A stretch of 64,000 nucleotides of DNA from Chrysomallon squamiferum (lineage: Eukaryota > Mollusca > Gastropoda > Neomphalida > Peltospiridae): NCBI GenBank assembly GCA_012295275.1, contig CM022672.1:7055593-7119592 (forward strand). Direction: 5' to 3'. A model generated the notes under the pieces. The model saw only the letters and a program-made list of their open reading frames with translations. It was not told the origin of the DNA and did no database searches. The position numbers were made by a program, and so were the translations under genes. Positions 30,701 to 39,613 of the stretch are shown here, piece by piece (positions within the stretch are counted from its first letter, which is position 1; each line of letters starts with the position of its first letter).

Positions 30701-33700
30701 GTGATGGTGTACAAAGGTAATATCACTCAGCTGTCAGTTGAGGCTATTGTAAATGCTGCTAATGGTCATTTATCTCACGGAGCTGGAGTAGCAAGAGCAA
30801 TAGCTGATGCAGCAGGAGAAGACTTGGTTAAAGAAGGAAACAAGTTTGTTAGAGAGCAAGGACCAATTGCTGTGACTGGTGTTGTTGTCACCACAGCTGG
30901 ACGACTTCCATATCACTGTGTACTTCATGCTGTAGGTCCTGTTTACTATGATTACAAGGACAAGTCAGAATGTTTGGAAGATCTCTGTAAAACAATACTG
31001 AGATGTCTGTGTGAGGCCAGCAAACAAAATGTGAAATCTGTAGCAATTCATTCCATCAGTTCAGGTATTTAATTATCATAAATATTTTACTTAGTTAAAT
31101 AAAATAATGTGAACAGATATTAATTTGAAATAAATTGTGTTCTTTATCTGAATTTCAAGTTAGCAACTTCACAGATATCTTTCCCTTCATTGTTTATAAA
31201 ATTCTAAAATATTAATTGAATCAGATATTTCTTGGATCAGTTGTCTATGCATTTGCACATGGTTTGCCTTGTAAATTTGCCTAAAAATTATTGATATTTG
31301 GTTTTCTAGGGTATCAAAATTGTAATAATCATAGAAATATCCAATTACATATTTGTATTGGTATTAATATAAATGTTTTGTTATGTGAATTTAATTTATT
31401 TCAGGAATCTTTGGTGTTCCAAAGGAATCTTGTGCTGAGATGTATGTGAGAGCTGTCATGTCATTTAACTCGGTAGTTTCTGGAGGAAGTCTGAAAGAAG
31501 TTCACTTTGTTGACATTAGTGACAATATGCTGCAGTTAATCAGCAATGAGTTTATCACAAAATGGGATACAAAACTTGATGATAAAATTCTGGAAAGAGA
31601 TAAAAGATTTATTGATGAACATCTGCTTGCAAGTAAGTCTGTCTCAGTCAAACATGTGAATGCTGCAGCAGCAGGAGATATGAATCACTCAACAACATCA
31701 ACAGATAAGTGTGGCATTCAAGTCATTGTTTACCAAGAAGATATTTTTAAAGTTGACTGTGATGCAGTTGTCTGCTGGAAAGATCCCAGTTTTTCAGGAG
31801 AAGATCACGCAATAGCAAGAGCAATATATCAACAAGCTGATGGTAATTACAGAGAGAGATTAAAAGAAATTAAAAAGAAGATCCCTTTCCAGGAGCGTAA
31901 TAAGACAGTTTTCAAGGCTTATGTAAAGAAACATTTTCTGGTCTTCCATGGAGTGATTGAAAAGTCAAATCCAAGTATAACTGATTTCCATGAGGTTTTG
32001 ACAAAAATTATTGTAAAAGCAGATAAAGACATGATGCAATCAATTGCTATTCCAGTTTTTCGATGTTTCAAAACAGGTACGTTAATGGTTTTTTTTTTTT
32101 ACTCAAAAATATATATTACATTATGTTGTTACTGACACTGGAATTCTTAAAAATTTAAAAATATGCAAAGTAACATCTTTTATATTATGTATTAAGATAA
32201 AGCAAAGAGCAGTTTCCAGTAAATGGAATATGTTTTCTCATTTAGATGTTAAGTTTGCTATAACAGTAGATGTATTTTTAATTTCCAATATGAAATTCCT
32301 ATTGTAATTATCTTACAGGTTATTTTACACATTTGTGTACTTTAAAATCAGTTTAATTTAGTGACATTTTCTTATATGATAAATCATTTCCTTTTTGCAG
32401 ACACTGTCAAGAAATTCACAGAAGTACTTTGCCAGAGTGTGAAAAATTTCACAACAAACAAAGAACATTTTGCCTTGAAGCAGATACACATTGTTGACAC
32501 TGATGACAAAGTTGTAAGTTCTGTTAGCACACTTGTTGAAAACAGTGGAGTAAATGTCTGGGCTTCATGCAATGAAACTGATGTCTACAAGAACGAAAGT
32601 TCTCCAGCACAACATGCATCATCCCAGCATTCAGATCACACAGATCATGTTTGTCCAGTTTGTCTGGATAAAATGTCAAATGCTCTGAAATTGGAGAAAT
32701 GTGGCCACAGTTTTTGTAAAGATTGTATTGATACACAAATGAAATACAAACCTGTTTGTCCAATCTGTGGAATGTTGTATGGTGTTCTGACTGGTGATAT
32801 GCCTACAGGAGGAACAATGCGTGTTGATTTTGATAAGTGGGGACTTCCTGGATATGAAAAATGTGGATCTTATCGTATCACTTACTCGTTTCCAGATGGA
32901 AGGCAAACTGTAAGTACTGTAAAATGGTTCTACAGTAGTTCAATGAGATATTTTTCTAAATACAAACACATACACAGATATACATTTGTTTACCATTACT
33001 AGATGTGATCAGCAATTATGATTTCTTCAAATCTAAAATAAACAATCAAAAGTAATCAGTGAAGCGAAATTTAACTGATACAAATTAATACATTTCTAAA
33101 GCCTTTTATACATACATACATATATATGTATATATACATATATATGCTGAATGTTCTCAAGGAACACTTTGTCCGTGGCTGTATTCATCAACTGGTTTTA
33201 AAAAAAAAAAAAAGTGTGAATGTAGGCATGTTACAGACACTGTAAAATTTCAATTTAAATGTTCCATCTGGTTTTTGAATAATATAATACCAGACAGATT
33301 TAACAACATCAGTCTTTTCATAAACTAACCATCTTTACTGAAATTTATAAATAATCTAACTTTCTTAAAGAATCAGAGTGAACATTTATTGTTTTTGCTA
33401 TATGATAATATATTTATTGTTTTTGCCTTTTTTTCCTTTTTATCATTATCAAATTTTCATTCTGTTGGTCTTTTAGATGCAAAGATTACAGTACACTAGG
33501 GAAAATAATTATATAAATGCAGAGAGAGTCAAGAACATACATACATACATACATTCATACATATATATATACCCCAATATGAGATATTGTTTATATTAGC
33601 ACATATGGTTAATTCTTTTTAACAATAAAATTCATTTTATAATTATTGAATTTTTTATTTGGTATGTTTGGAAGTCCCTCTGACAGAGGATGTGGGACAG

Positions 33701-35055
33701 TTGCCTTTTTTGCCCCGTTTGCCCTCTGATAAATCTGTCCCTGTTCTCAAGTTAAATTTAATCAGCACTGTTGGAATATTACAAAATGCTGCACTTTATA
33801 TATTTAAATACCACTACTAATAACAATAAAAAAAATGTATAGCAAATCTTGATGTTGTTCTACAATTTGTTTATACAACTGTTTTATATAAATTGTTTTT
33901 CAGAAAGAACATCCTAATGAAGGACAGTGGTATAAGGGTATTACCCGCTATGCTTATTTACCAGATACACCAAAAGGTCGCAAAGTAATTGCCATGTTAC
34001 ATGTTGCTTGGGAACGAAGACTGACATTTACTGTTGGAAGATCAGTCACAACTGGATATGATGGAGTCATAACATGGAATGACATTCGTCATAAAACAAG
34101 CAGAAGTGGAGGCCCAGACAAGTAGGTTCTCATATAATCCCTTAAATATGTAGACCATCTTAGTAGTAAAGTTCTCAGGTTTGTAATAATACATCACCAT
34201 AAGCTTACTAAGTAAACCTTCCAGTGTGAATGTGTTTCTTTACCTCATTAAAAATGTTACTTTTAACATTTGAGAAAAATACTATTGAATTGAAGTTGAT
34301 ATAATTAATTTGTTTTAGGATAATTTAATTAGATAAAGAATGAATTGAAGTTGACATGGGAAACCTGTTTTAGAAATTAATATCATTTTATTAATGGTGT
34401 CAGCTATAATAATTATAAGAAAAAGAGTTTAAAATTTAAATTTAGATTTAGCTGTAAATGTTTTGTTGTGAATATTAATTGGTGACTTTTGTACTATTTA
34501 TTTACATGTTGTTGTGTGTTCTAGTTTTGTTTCACATGTATTTACATAGGCTAAGTGTTTGCCAGAAACACTGTCCTGTCATGACTGACCAGTTGTCTTA
34601 TCCATGCTTCTTATTTCTTCATTCTGAAACTTTGTATAAAAATATCAATCTATCCTGTACATTCACAGTATATTCGTCTTACAAGTGAAATGATTTTGTT
34701 TTTCTAATTGGAGGATATTATAATCAACAGAGTTTATATAATTGTGTGTACATGTGTATTTTATTGTTTATATCCTTGTTGCTTCTTTAGTATTAAGAAT
34801 TTATAAGCCAACATTAATAAAGTTTATATTGTTTTGAGATTATCAGTGAACTGTTTTGTGACATAAATTTTTATCATACATTATTTCAGTTCCATATTTT
34901 AATATAATATTAATGTATTGTTTCTCTCTCTTTATAGTTTTGGTTATCCAGATCCTGGCTATCTAGATCGTGTGGAAGAAGAACTGTCAGCCAAGGGAAT
35001 CACTGAAGAAAGTATTAAAGATCCAAAGTACAAGACACTCACTGGAACCTTTTAG
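16878..35055 (+). CDS. Copy B: RRM-KH-WWE-macro-RING-Deltex protein (about 2,119 aa if two 1-nt gaps are bridged)
   Basis: Twenty coding exons: 16878-17082, 17378-17635, 18645-18887, 19031-20613, 21003-21070, 22599-22704, 23100-23317, 23790-24195, 24400-24460, 25463-25518, 26088-26212, 26856-26976, 28571-28631, 28897-29090, 29556-29616, 29990-31064, 31405-32076, 32401-32909, 33904-34121, 34938-35055. They sum to 6,358 nt; one missing base near 19610 and one at the 29616 donor would give 2,120 codons. All other junction phases agree. Order: three RRMs, KH-like region, WWE, Ser/Thr/Gln-rich linkers, KH-like, macro 1, degenerate macro 2, RING, DTC. No ART domain. Expected role: recognition of ADP-ribosylated (possibly RNA-linked) targets and their ubiquitylation, like a fused PARP14/PARP9/DTX3L. 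As written, translation stops after 430 residues. Confidence 0.75.
17378..17635 (+). CDS. Copy B exon 2: RRM 2
   Basis: 258 nt, acceptor TTCTTCAG after a (TA)n intron repeat (17335-17361), donor GTGAAC, phase 1 to 1. A linker (VARNIVGQPHK...) leads to the RRM: RLLISGINESTTKDCLINYL, then HAVVIFDQIP. Mirrors the repeated small RRMs at the start of PARP14. Confidence 0.85.
18645..18887 (+). CDS. Copy B exon 3: RRM 3
   Basis: 243 nt, acceptor CTTCAG, donor GTAAAA, phase 1 to 1. Reads DLEKLQEKCAKKSL, then the RRM MIVRGLSENTDEETLCNYFE and YCLVYFKDYSG. The 1-kb intron before it (17636-18644) is almost identical to the copy C intron 43487-44476. Confidence 0.85.
19031..20613 (+). CDS. Copy B exon 4: long KH-like region, with a -1 frame break
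   Basis: Starts after CTTTCCAG in phase 1 and ends AGAG|GTAATG in phase 1. The frame is open from 19031 to a TAA at 19615-19617, then continues in the -1 frame to the donor. The two halves encode repeated alpha-beta units typical of the KH-like repeats of PARP14 (FPGLTVDICIEKTEISFNGT, VDIFKAIADMYKSF, GIQFIAGLEQRERCIIQV). Length is 1,583 nt; 1,584 would keep phase. The break sits in an A-rich run (TAAAAACAAATAAAAG), so an assembly error or a true deletion are both possible. Copy C has only 591 nt here. Confidence 0.75.
20644..20694. repeat. (ATT)n microsatellite just inside an intron
   Basis: Starts about 30 bp after the exon 4 donor of copy B; the poly-Tyr reading across it is intronic. The copy C intron has TTTA/TTAA repeats instead (45500-45565). 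Confidence 0.95.
21003..21070 (+). CDS. Copy B exon 5: short acidic linker
   Basis: 68 nt, acceptor AATGTAG, donor GTATGG, phase 1 to 0. Reads EMLESSDVASMKQHDFENEK-TVE. No domain. The copy C counterpart (45880-45947) has the same length but a different middle. Confidence 0.7.
21071..22598 (+). other. Copy B intron 5
   Basis: About 1.5 kb of AT-rich DNA. No exon, element end or RNA gene recognised. The copy C intron (45948-48331) is longer and only partly alignable. Confidence 0.6.
22599..22704 (+). CDS. Copy B exon 6: linker exon identical in copies B and C
   Basis: 106 nt, acceptor TTTCAG, donor GTAAAT, phase 0 to 1. Reads HSVQGDSGVHTDAGLSGDQK then PTRRNRIFNHPSMAT; hydrophilic, no domain. 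The exon matches 48332-48437 base for base although both flanking introns differ clearly. Confidence 0.7.
23100..23317 (+). CDS. Copy B exon 7: KH-like segment
   Basis: 218 nt, acceptor TTTTTAG, donor GTGCCA, phase 1 to 0. Reads AQFGECCHENKDVSE..., then HAEQCIQFIEKFCAEE. Alpha-helical and Cys-rich; together with the start of exon 8 it looks like another KH-like unit preceding the WWE domain. Confidence 0.7.
23790..24195 (+). CDS. Copy B exon 8: KH-like unit and WWE domain
   Basis: 406 nt, acceptor TATTTAAG, donor GTAAAA, phase 0 to 1. The first half (YQVKMILQKEIGQVCIQGYH, DVSDAFDVVISILREA) is KH-like. The second half is a WWE domain: QAQWYFTDKEQETLIKYD, GTIEKAHYDGF, FKYIIDFQS, VKVVR, with the W, the EKA helix and the terminal beta-strand in place. 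WWE domains of PARPs and ubiquitin ligases bind ADP-ribose units of poly-ADP-ribose. In PARP14 the WWE follows the macrodomains; here it precedes them. Copy C exon (49459-49864) has the same length. Confidence 0.8.
24300..24335 (+). pseudogene. Relic acceptor and exon start (counterpart of copy C exon 9)
   Basis: CTGACAG|ATTCAAATGTCAAAACAA at 24293-24318 matches the acceptor and first codons of the copy C macrodomain exon at 50112, but runs into an (AC)n repeat and stops. It marks where the macrodomain exon once joined directly to the WWE exon. Confidence 0.55.
24400..24460 (+). CDS. Copy B exon 9: linker exon
   Basis: 61 nt, acceptor CTGTTACAG, donor GTAAGT, phase 1 to 2. Reads VQDETTSELETVKDSRGVQK. 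A close duplicate lies at 28571-28631, including the upstream TTTGTGTTTTGTCTGTTACAG. Confidence 0.65.
24598..24651. repeat. (TG)n microsatellite replacing an acceptor
   Basis: TG repeat directly upstream of a relic linker exon. In the sister modules the same place carries a TGTAG acceptor, so the exon has probably lost its splice site here. Confidence 0.85.
24663..24741 (+). pseudogene. Relic of the second linker-module exon
   Basis: CATCTCATTCAGCACA...CCAGCAG|GTTTGT corresponds to the exon at 4585-4678, with the donor present but the first part and the acceptor replaced by (TG)n. Probably skipped: the phase of exon 24400-24460 (2) fits exon 25463 directly. Confidence 0.55.
25463..25518 (+). 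CDS. Copy B exon 10: linker exon
   Basis: 56 nt, acceptor TTTTTAG, donor GTAAAA, phase 2 to 1. Reads RPSESGYGRQNTQMFQPN. Paralogous to the small exons at 3153-3205 and 4269-4321. Confidence 0.6.
25765..25865 (+). pseudogene. Macrodomain exon relic inside copy B
   Basis: Same decayed macrodomain scrap as at 8-115, ending in TATGGTTAA. Lies in the intron between exons 10 and 11. Frameshifted by two bases in the GVVVTT region. Confidence 0.75.
26088..26212 (+). CDS. Copy B exon 11: unknown segment
   Basis: 125 nt, acceptor TTCATTAG, donor GTATAT (weak), phase 1 to 0. Reads DSDKCIESVWNQSDREHVVS, then GEKGENITGALEKLKSTNCP. Possibly part of a KH-like unit; the donor is the least certain in this gene. 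The broken paralogue at 292-330 shares the first nine codons. Confidence 0.5.
26856..26976 (+). CDS. Copy B exon 12: acidic linker
   Basis: 121 nt, acceptor CTCCTAG, donor GTAAGT, phase 0 to 1. Reads ESKNTNSENDVGSFEIIDNT..., Asn/Ser/Glu-rich and probably disordered. Confidence 0.6.
26977..28570 (+). other. Copy B intron 12
   Basis: About 1.6 kb with an (ATT)n tract at 27750-27787 and TTTTAA-rich sequence at 27690-27740. No exon or element recognised. Confidence 0.6.
28571..28631 (+). CDS. Copy B exon 13: duplicate of exon 9
   Basis: 61 nt, acceptor CTGTTACAG, donor GTAACA, phase 1 to 2. Reads VQHETTPESETTKQSTSVQE. Same length and phase as exon 9 (24400-24460), an internal exon duplication. 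Confidence 0.65.
28897..29090 (+). CDS. Copy B exon 14: KH-like segment
   Basis: 194 nt, acceptor AACTAG, donor GTAAGA, phase 2 to 1. Reads SACEPDMVSSDPTCILLQAV, ... MDSVWKKLARN ... EEKAIIVFEKSE. Helix-strand pattern; domain not firmly assigned. Confidence 0.6.
29556..29616 (+). CDS. Copy B exon 15: short segment with a damaged donor
   Basis: Acceptor TTTTCCCAG; reads DVKQILDKNYFLNMSHKNCS and ends CCA|GTAAGA. The next exon is open only if one more base (CAG rather than CA) is supplied. The site CAGTAAG looks like CAG|GTAAG with one G lost. Spliced as written, the frame stops two codons into exon 16. Confidence 0.55.
29990..31064 (+). CDS. Copy B exon 16: KH-like part and macrodomain 1
   Basis: 1,075 nt, open throughout from the TTTTTAG acceptor (frame HPINSSSQIERKIFEK) to donor GTATTT. 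The first part is KH-like (IFEKISQDKKLKWEFRDKTG ... IHNDKMLLIFEKDSDEAK). After a Ser/Thr-rich linker, macrodomain 1 starts at DVMVYKGNITQLSVEAIVNA with canonical NAAN, SHGAGVARAI, RLPYHCVLHAVGP and SISSG. This copy has the most conventional ADP-ribose pocket together with C. Confidence 0.85.
31405..32076 (+). CDS. Copy B exon 17: end of macro 1 and degenerate macro 2
   Basis: 672 nt, acceptor TTTCAG, donor GTACGT. Same organisation as copy A exon 2, intact. Macro 2 begins CGIQVIVYQEDIFKVDCDAV and lacks the NAAN and GGV/GAGV loops. Confidence 0.85.
32401..32909 (+). CDS. Copy B exon 18: RING finger and start of DTC
   Basis: 509 nt, acceptor TTTTTGCAG, donor GTAAGT. C3HC4 RING intact: CPVC, CGHSFC-KDC, CPIC. 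DTC begins TGDMPTGG and DKWGLPGYEKCGSY. From its 3' part into the following intron it is almost identical to copy C. Confidence 0.9.
33904..34121 (+). CDS. Copy B exon 19: central DTC domain
   Basis: 218 nt, acceptor GTTTTTCAG, donor GTAGGT. Reads [36 protein letters not shown]. The Thr of the usual RTAYLPD motif is Tyr here, a change not shared by A or C. Confidence 0.87.
34938..35055 (+). CDS. Copy B exon 20: end of DTC and stop
   Basis: 118 nt, acceptor TTTATAG; reads NFGYPDPGYLDRVEEELSAK and ends GTF-TAG, the same as copy A. Confidence 0.9.
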
Positions 35056-38000
35056 CACATTTGACCACAGACTGAAACATTCATATTTGTACTTGTCATT
35101 TGTACTTGTTACATAAGATTTCTGTAATTTAATGATTATTTGTTTGGTGTATTTTACTATTGAATATTTTTACTTTTTAGTGAATCTTTGGATCTTCATA
35201 ATTGTGTGGATATAATAATTAATTAACACTATCATCAATTACATATTCTGAATATTTTGAAGTATATTAATTAGTAATGATGAGGTTTTGTTTGATTTTT
35301 ATTTATTTTTATTTTTATTCTATTTTTTTCTGTTTTAATGTTTGTTTGTTTTAACTAGATTATTTATATTACTGAAATTGATATTGTGGTGTTCAGAAAC
35401 TTATACTGAGACATTTCTTTCTCAGTGCCTTGTATTATGACTGCTTTGATTCTTTTAACATTTTATTTTACATATTTCTTTTTCTTTCCTTTACATTACA
35501 ACCCACTGCTTTTTCTTAATTTTATGTTTTGACTTGTTTTTATTACTAACAGTGTAGATAGTTTTCAGATTTTTTGATGTTCTGATAAATCTAATGATGG
35601 TGAGGGATTTTCTACATATTATTTACAAAATTTGACTTTTTTATCATTTACTTTTAACTATGTTATGTATATTTATTGTAGAAAATGTGGCAATTAATGT
35701 TAATATATTTAACATCTTCTGTTACTATATTATCTAATATAGTTAATAATATGTATTATTTATATTTTATATAGACAGTATGCATGTATGTGTTCTTATA
35801 ATAATAATTTAAAAAAGCATAAAATAATTTAAAAAATAAAGAAATAAGCAAACAAAGTGGAAAATATCAACAAATTACAACAGAAAAACTGGTCAAAGTT
35901 TAATAAATAAAACTGAGCCAAGCATTTTGTCTCTTAGAAATTGTCATCTGTCAGTAATATCAAAATAAATAATTTACATGTATATAAGTTTAATTTCAAT
36001 CAAGTACAAAGGTGTTTAGACATTTCAAAACAGAAATGTCAAGTGTTGTTTTATCTAGAAAAGATGAATTCTTCTTGATATGAGTTTTAATTCAAGTAGT
36101 GATAATTAAATGTTGACAATTAACTTGAAGATGTACTAATGTGACAGATTTTTTGATTTTCTACCTAATCACCTAAATACAGTTTCTTTACACACTACAT
36201 GTAATCAACATTTCCTGACTGATTTGATGCTGTGAGTCTCTGAAAACAAGAGTACAGTGATTTTGGTATTGAGTTAGAAAATTATTTGATCCTGTACTAT
36301 CATGTGACTGAATCAACTCTACAACAACAAATTAAGGGTAACTGCTGAATTTTATCTCTCACTGTTATTGTATATAGGTGATTAGTTCATGTTGGTGTTT
36401 TCAAGAAAGCTGAATGATTTAAACAAGTTATTCATATATTTAATGTTTCTTTTCTTTTTTTCTTATTTTTTTTAAATTAATTTTTTATTATATTCCATAG
36501 TAATTTAGTACACAAAGACAGTTACATTCATTCATACATACATACACAGTCATGCACACATGAAACATACATATATATATATAAACAAATTTTATCATTT
36601 ATACATCTGTTAAGAGTTTATTATATTATATTATCTGTGTGTATACAAAATTTGATTACACAGTCTTTAATATTTTTAAATCATGGACAACAAATAACTT
36701 CAAAAATGAAGATCTAATGAAATTGTTTTAAATCAATTTTTATATAAAAATTTGAAATTCAGATGTTCTTAAATTATATATTTTTATAGCTGTTTATTAT
36801 TTAAACTGAATATTGCTGAGAATTTTAAATTTTCTTTAAATGTAACAGCAAACGGGCAGTAATTTTATGATTGTTATTTGCATACATGGTTTTAACAATA
36901 TTAAAAGACATTGAAAAATTAATATTCATTAGTATCATCATTTATATTTAAGCAGAATGTTGTATTTAATGTCTATATCTCTCTCACTTTTAAATCTTTG
37001 TTTATGCATAATGATGAAATGAAAAAGGAAACCTGTTTCAGCCATATTTACCTTCAATGACTGCAACAGATATTTTAAGTAAACCTTGACATAAACAGAA
37101 AAATTCATGTCACAACTTTTATAATTTGTTTAAGATTTGAAACAAAGTAATTAAACAAGATTTTTTCATTATTCTTGTAATTGCTATTAATGGGTGAAAA
37201 GCTAAAACATAAAAACTAAACTTTTTAGGATTACTGTTTTGCTACAGACTTGATTTTGATTAATGTAGAACAGACCATTTTTTTACTATTTCAAATCACA
37301 ATGAGTTATAATGGGCAATAGTACCTGTATGTGCATTACTGTTAAATCAAAGATGTATTATAAATGATCTTGTGTAGCTAGTGAAGAAGTGAAATGGGTT
37401 TTCTCTGTGTCAGCAACAACAAAAATATATATAATCACAGAGTTTTGCTTCTTTTAAAGGTGTTATTTGTTTGTTGTAGTTTCATTATTGTTGTTTTCTG
37501 TTTATGTCCTTTGTTTATTTATTTTTATTTTTTTTCTTATTTCTTCTAGTTAAGCTTGATTAAACAACAAAAACATTTATGAAATGGTTTAATACACTTT
37601 TTGTTTGTTTGTTTTTAAATATTTAATTTTCTTTATTTTCTTTATTTACCTTATTTTTAATTAATTTATTTATTCGTTTATTTATTTATTTATTTTTTTT
37701 ATTTTTTACTGATTTTCTTATAATATATTACTATTTGAGTTTATTATTTCTGTACAATATTTATATACGAAAATATTCTGAAGAATATTTATTTATCTTT
37801 AATCTTCTATATAGTTTTGTTTTAATAGTTTTAACTGTTAAATGAAAGAGTACACAGTTACCATAATTGTTTATGAAGCTATATTTTAAAGAGGAGGCAA
37901 GATATTCTATACAGACTGGTTTGATTTGAAACAAAATGATTTCATGTTGATCAGAAATATTTGTTTAGAAGATATGAAGAAATTTGAATTTAAAAATTTA

Positions 38001-38211
38001 TTTTAAATAAATCAGATGAAAAATGATTCATTAAAAAATGGTAAATAATTTCAAATTTATTGAAACAATAGCATTAATTGAAACTTGATAAACGCTTTGA
38101 GAAAAATTACAATCCAGTCGTGCATAAACATTTTACAGTGCAGTCATTTTCTTCACGTGTTTAGGAAATCTAGAAATTAAGATTGTAATATGTGTGTGGG
38201 TGTGTGTGCTA
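35056..38211. other. B-C intergenic DNA, downstream part
   Basis: Homologous to 9710-12619, with several indels (see 36620-36910 and 37800-38140, absent in the A-B copy; the region near 35540 lacks about 240 bp kept in the A-B copy). Contains ATTTT/TTTA-rich tracts near 37500-37720. No gene recognised. Confidence 0.7.
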
Positions 38212-38822
38212 CTTTGGCATGTGATCTACAACTTAAAGGGCGATCTACAGCAAAGAAATATATATATATAGAAGAAAATTTCTACAATGTAAGAGGAAGA
38301 TCTTAAAATCCTTAAAGACTAATGCATGATGCATCTATAAGAACATCATATCCACGGACGCTTCATTTCTGAGTACATGTACGATTTTATATTCATTCCG
38401 ACGAATAGCCAGAATACTCAAATTTAAATCGTCTAAATTTCCAATACTCAACCAATTCAAAGGACCTGGTCGGATTTGAAAATTTGTATTTTGAACAAGA
38501 TGAGAGGAGTGAAGCAAAGAACCTTCCAATCACAACTTGATTATTTCTGTTGGCTACAGATGACGAAGAATGCTGAAGATGTTTTACCTGCGTTTCTAGC
38601 AGATGTTCCTTTAATTCATCGATAAAATTATTCAAATAATAAGTATACTTTTTAGCCGTTGTTTCTATAAATTATAAATATATAACAAAAGAAAAATATC
38701 TGCCGTTAATTTATGCCGTGAAAAATAATAATAAAAAAACAAAAATAACAAAATAATAATTAAAATAAGCGCGTAGATGACACATCTAAGTAAAATTTGC
38801 ATGTTGTAGATCACACGCCAAA
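38212..38822. mobile_element. Inverted-repeat DNA element (~610 bp), copy 2
   Basis: Second copy of the 12620-13222 element, with the same TA-flanked inverted ends (CTTTGGCATGTGATCTACAA left, TGTAGATCACACGCCAAA right). The minus-strand frame at 38393-38635 (MNNFIDELKEHLLETQ...) again stays open for 80 codons, though the two copies differ at several residues. Confidence 0.55.
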
Positions 38823-39613
38823 TAGCACCGTTAATTAAAGTGATCAGTGTAATATCTGCTTTGAAAATTATAAAACGTTTAATTTCACCTGTATTTCATT
38901 ACTTGGTAATAAAGATAACATATAGAAATTTGTGATTGACGTTTGTTTCTTAATTCACTCTTGCTGTTTCAATGTAACATGTAAACTATTTTGTAAAACT
39001 TGACTTAACTATTAAACGTTCCATATTTTATTTTCCTACGTGTTATAATAAAGCTTTAGTAATCAGATAAATATCACACGTACCAGTGAATGAAATGTGC
39101 AGTACTTGTATATTTATATAACTTTAACACATTTCTACTACTTATTTGATTTATTACTTTTTGGATCCACCGACTTGAATTCTATCATGTACGAAAATAA
39201 AAATAACTGAGATTTGGTTATTTTTAATCTTATTATTTTCCTGTCAGTTTATATGTAAACAATGTAACTACATCTCGAAAATAATGTTTCGTATCCGTTA
39301 TGTTGCCGTCATCCATATTGTGAAATAAATTTTCGTTTAGTATGCAATTCAATTTATTAATCAAAATTTGTACGCGAAGGAAAGCTCCGGCTGTATAACG
39401 CTGAAGCAGGGTCTTTTGTTCAAACATCGGGTTGAATACATCAATGTTTTTGGAACCATGTCTGAACTGGCACAGTCTTTGTTCAAGTTGTCGAAGTCAT
39501 TCCACATACTTAGACATTTCTCGTTGATGTGGCAATCGTTCTTGACCGAGTCTAACTTGTCTGACACTCTCGATGAAACGCCGTATGGTATCAGAAAATA
39601 GCTTCTTCAAATC
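38823..39613. other. Spacer before the complete hAT element
   Basis: The left part matches 13223-13693; about 39345-39613 is present only here (deleted in the A-B interval). Open frames of 60-77 codons occur on both strands at 39361-39601 but match nothing I recognise. Confidence 0.45.
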
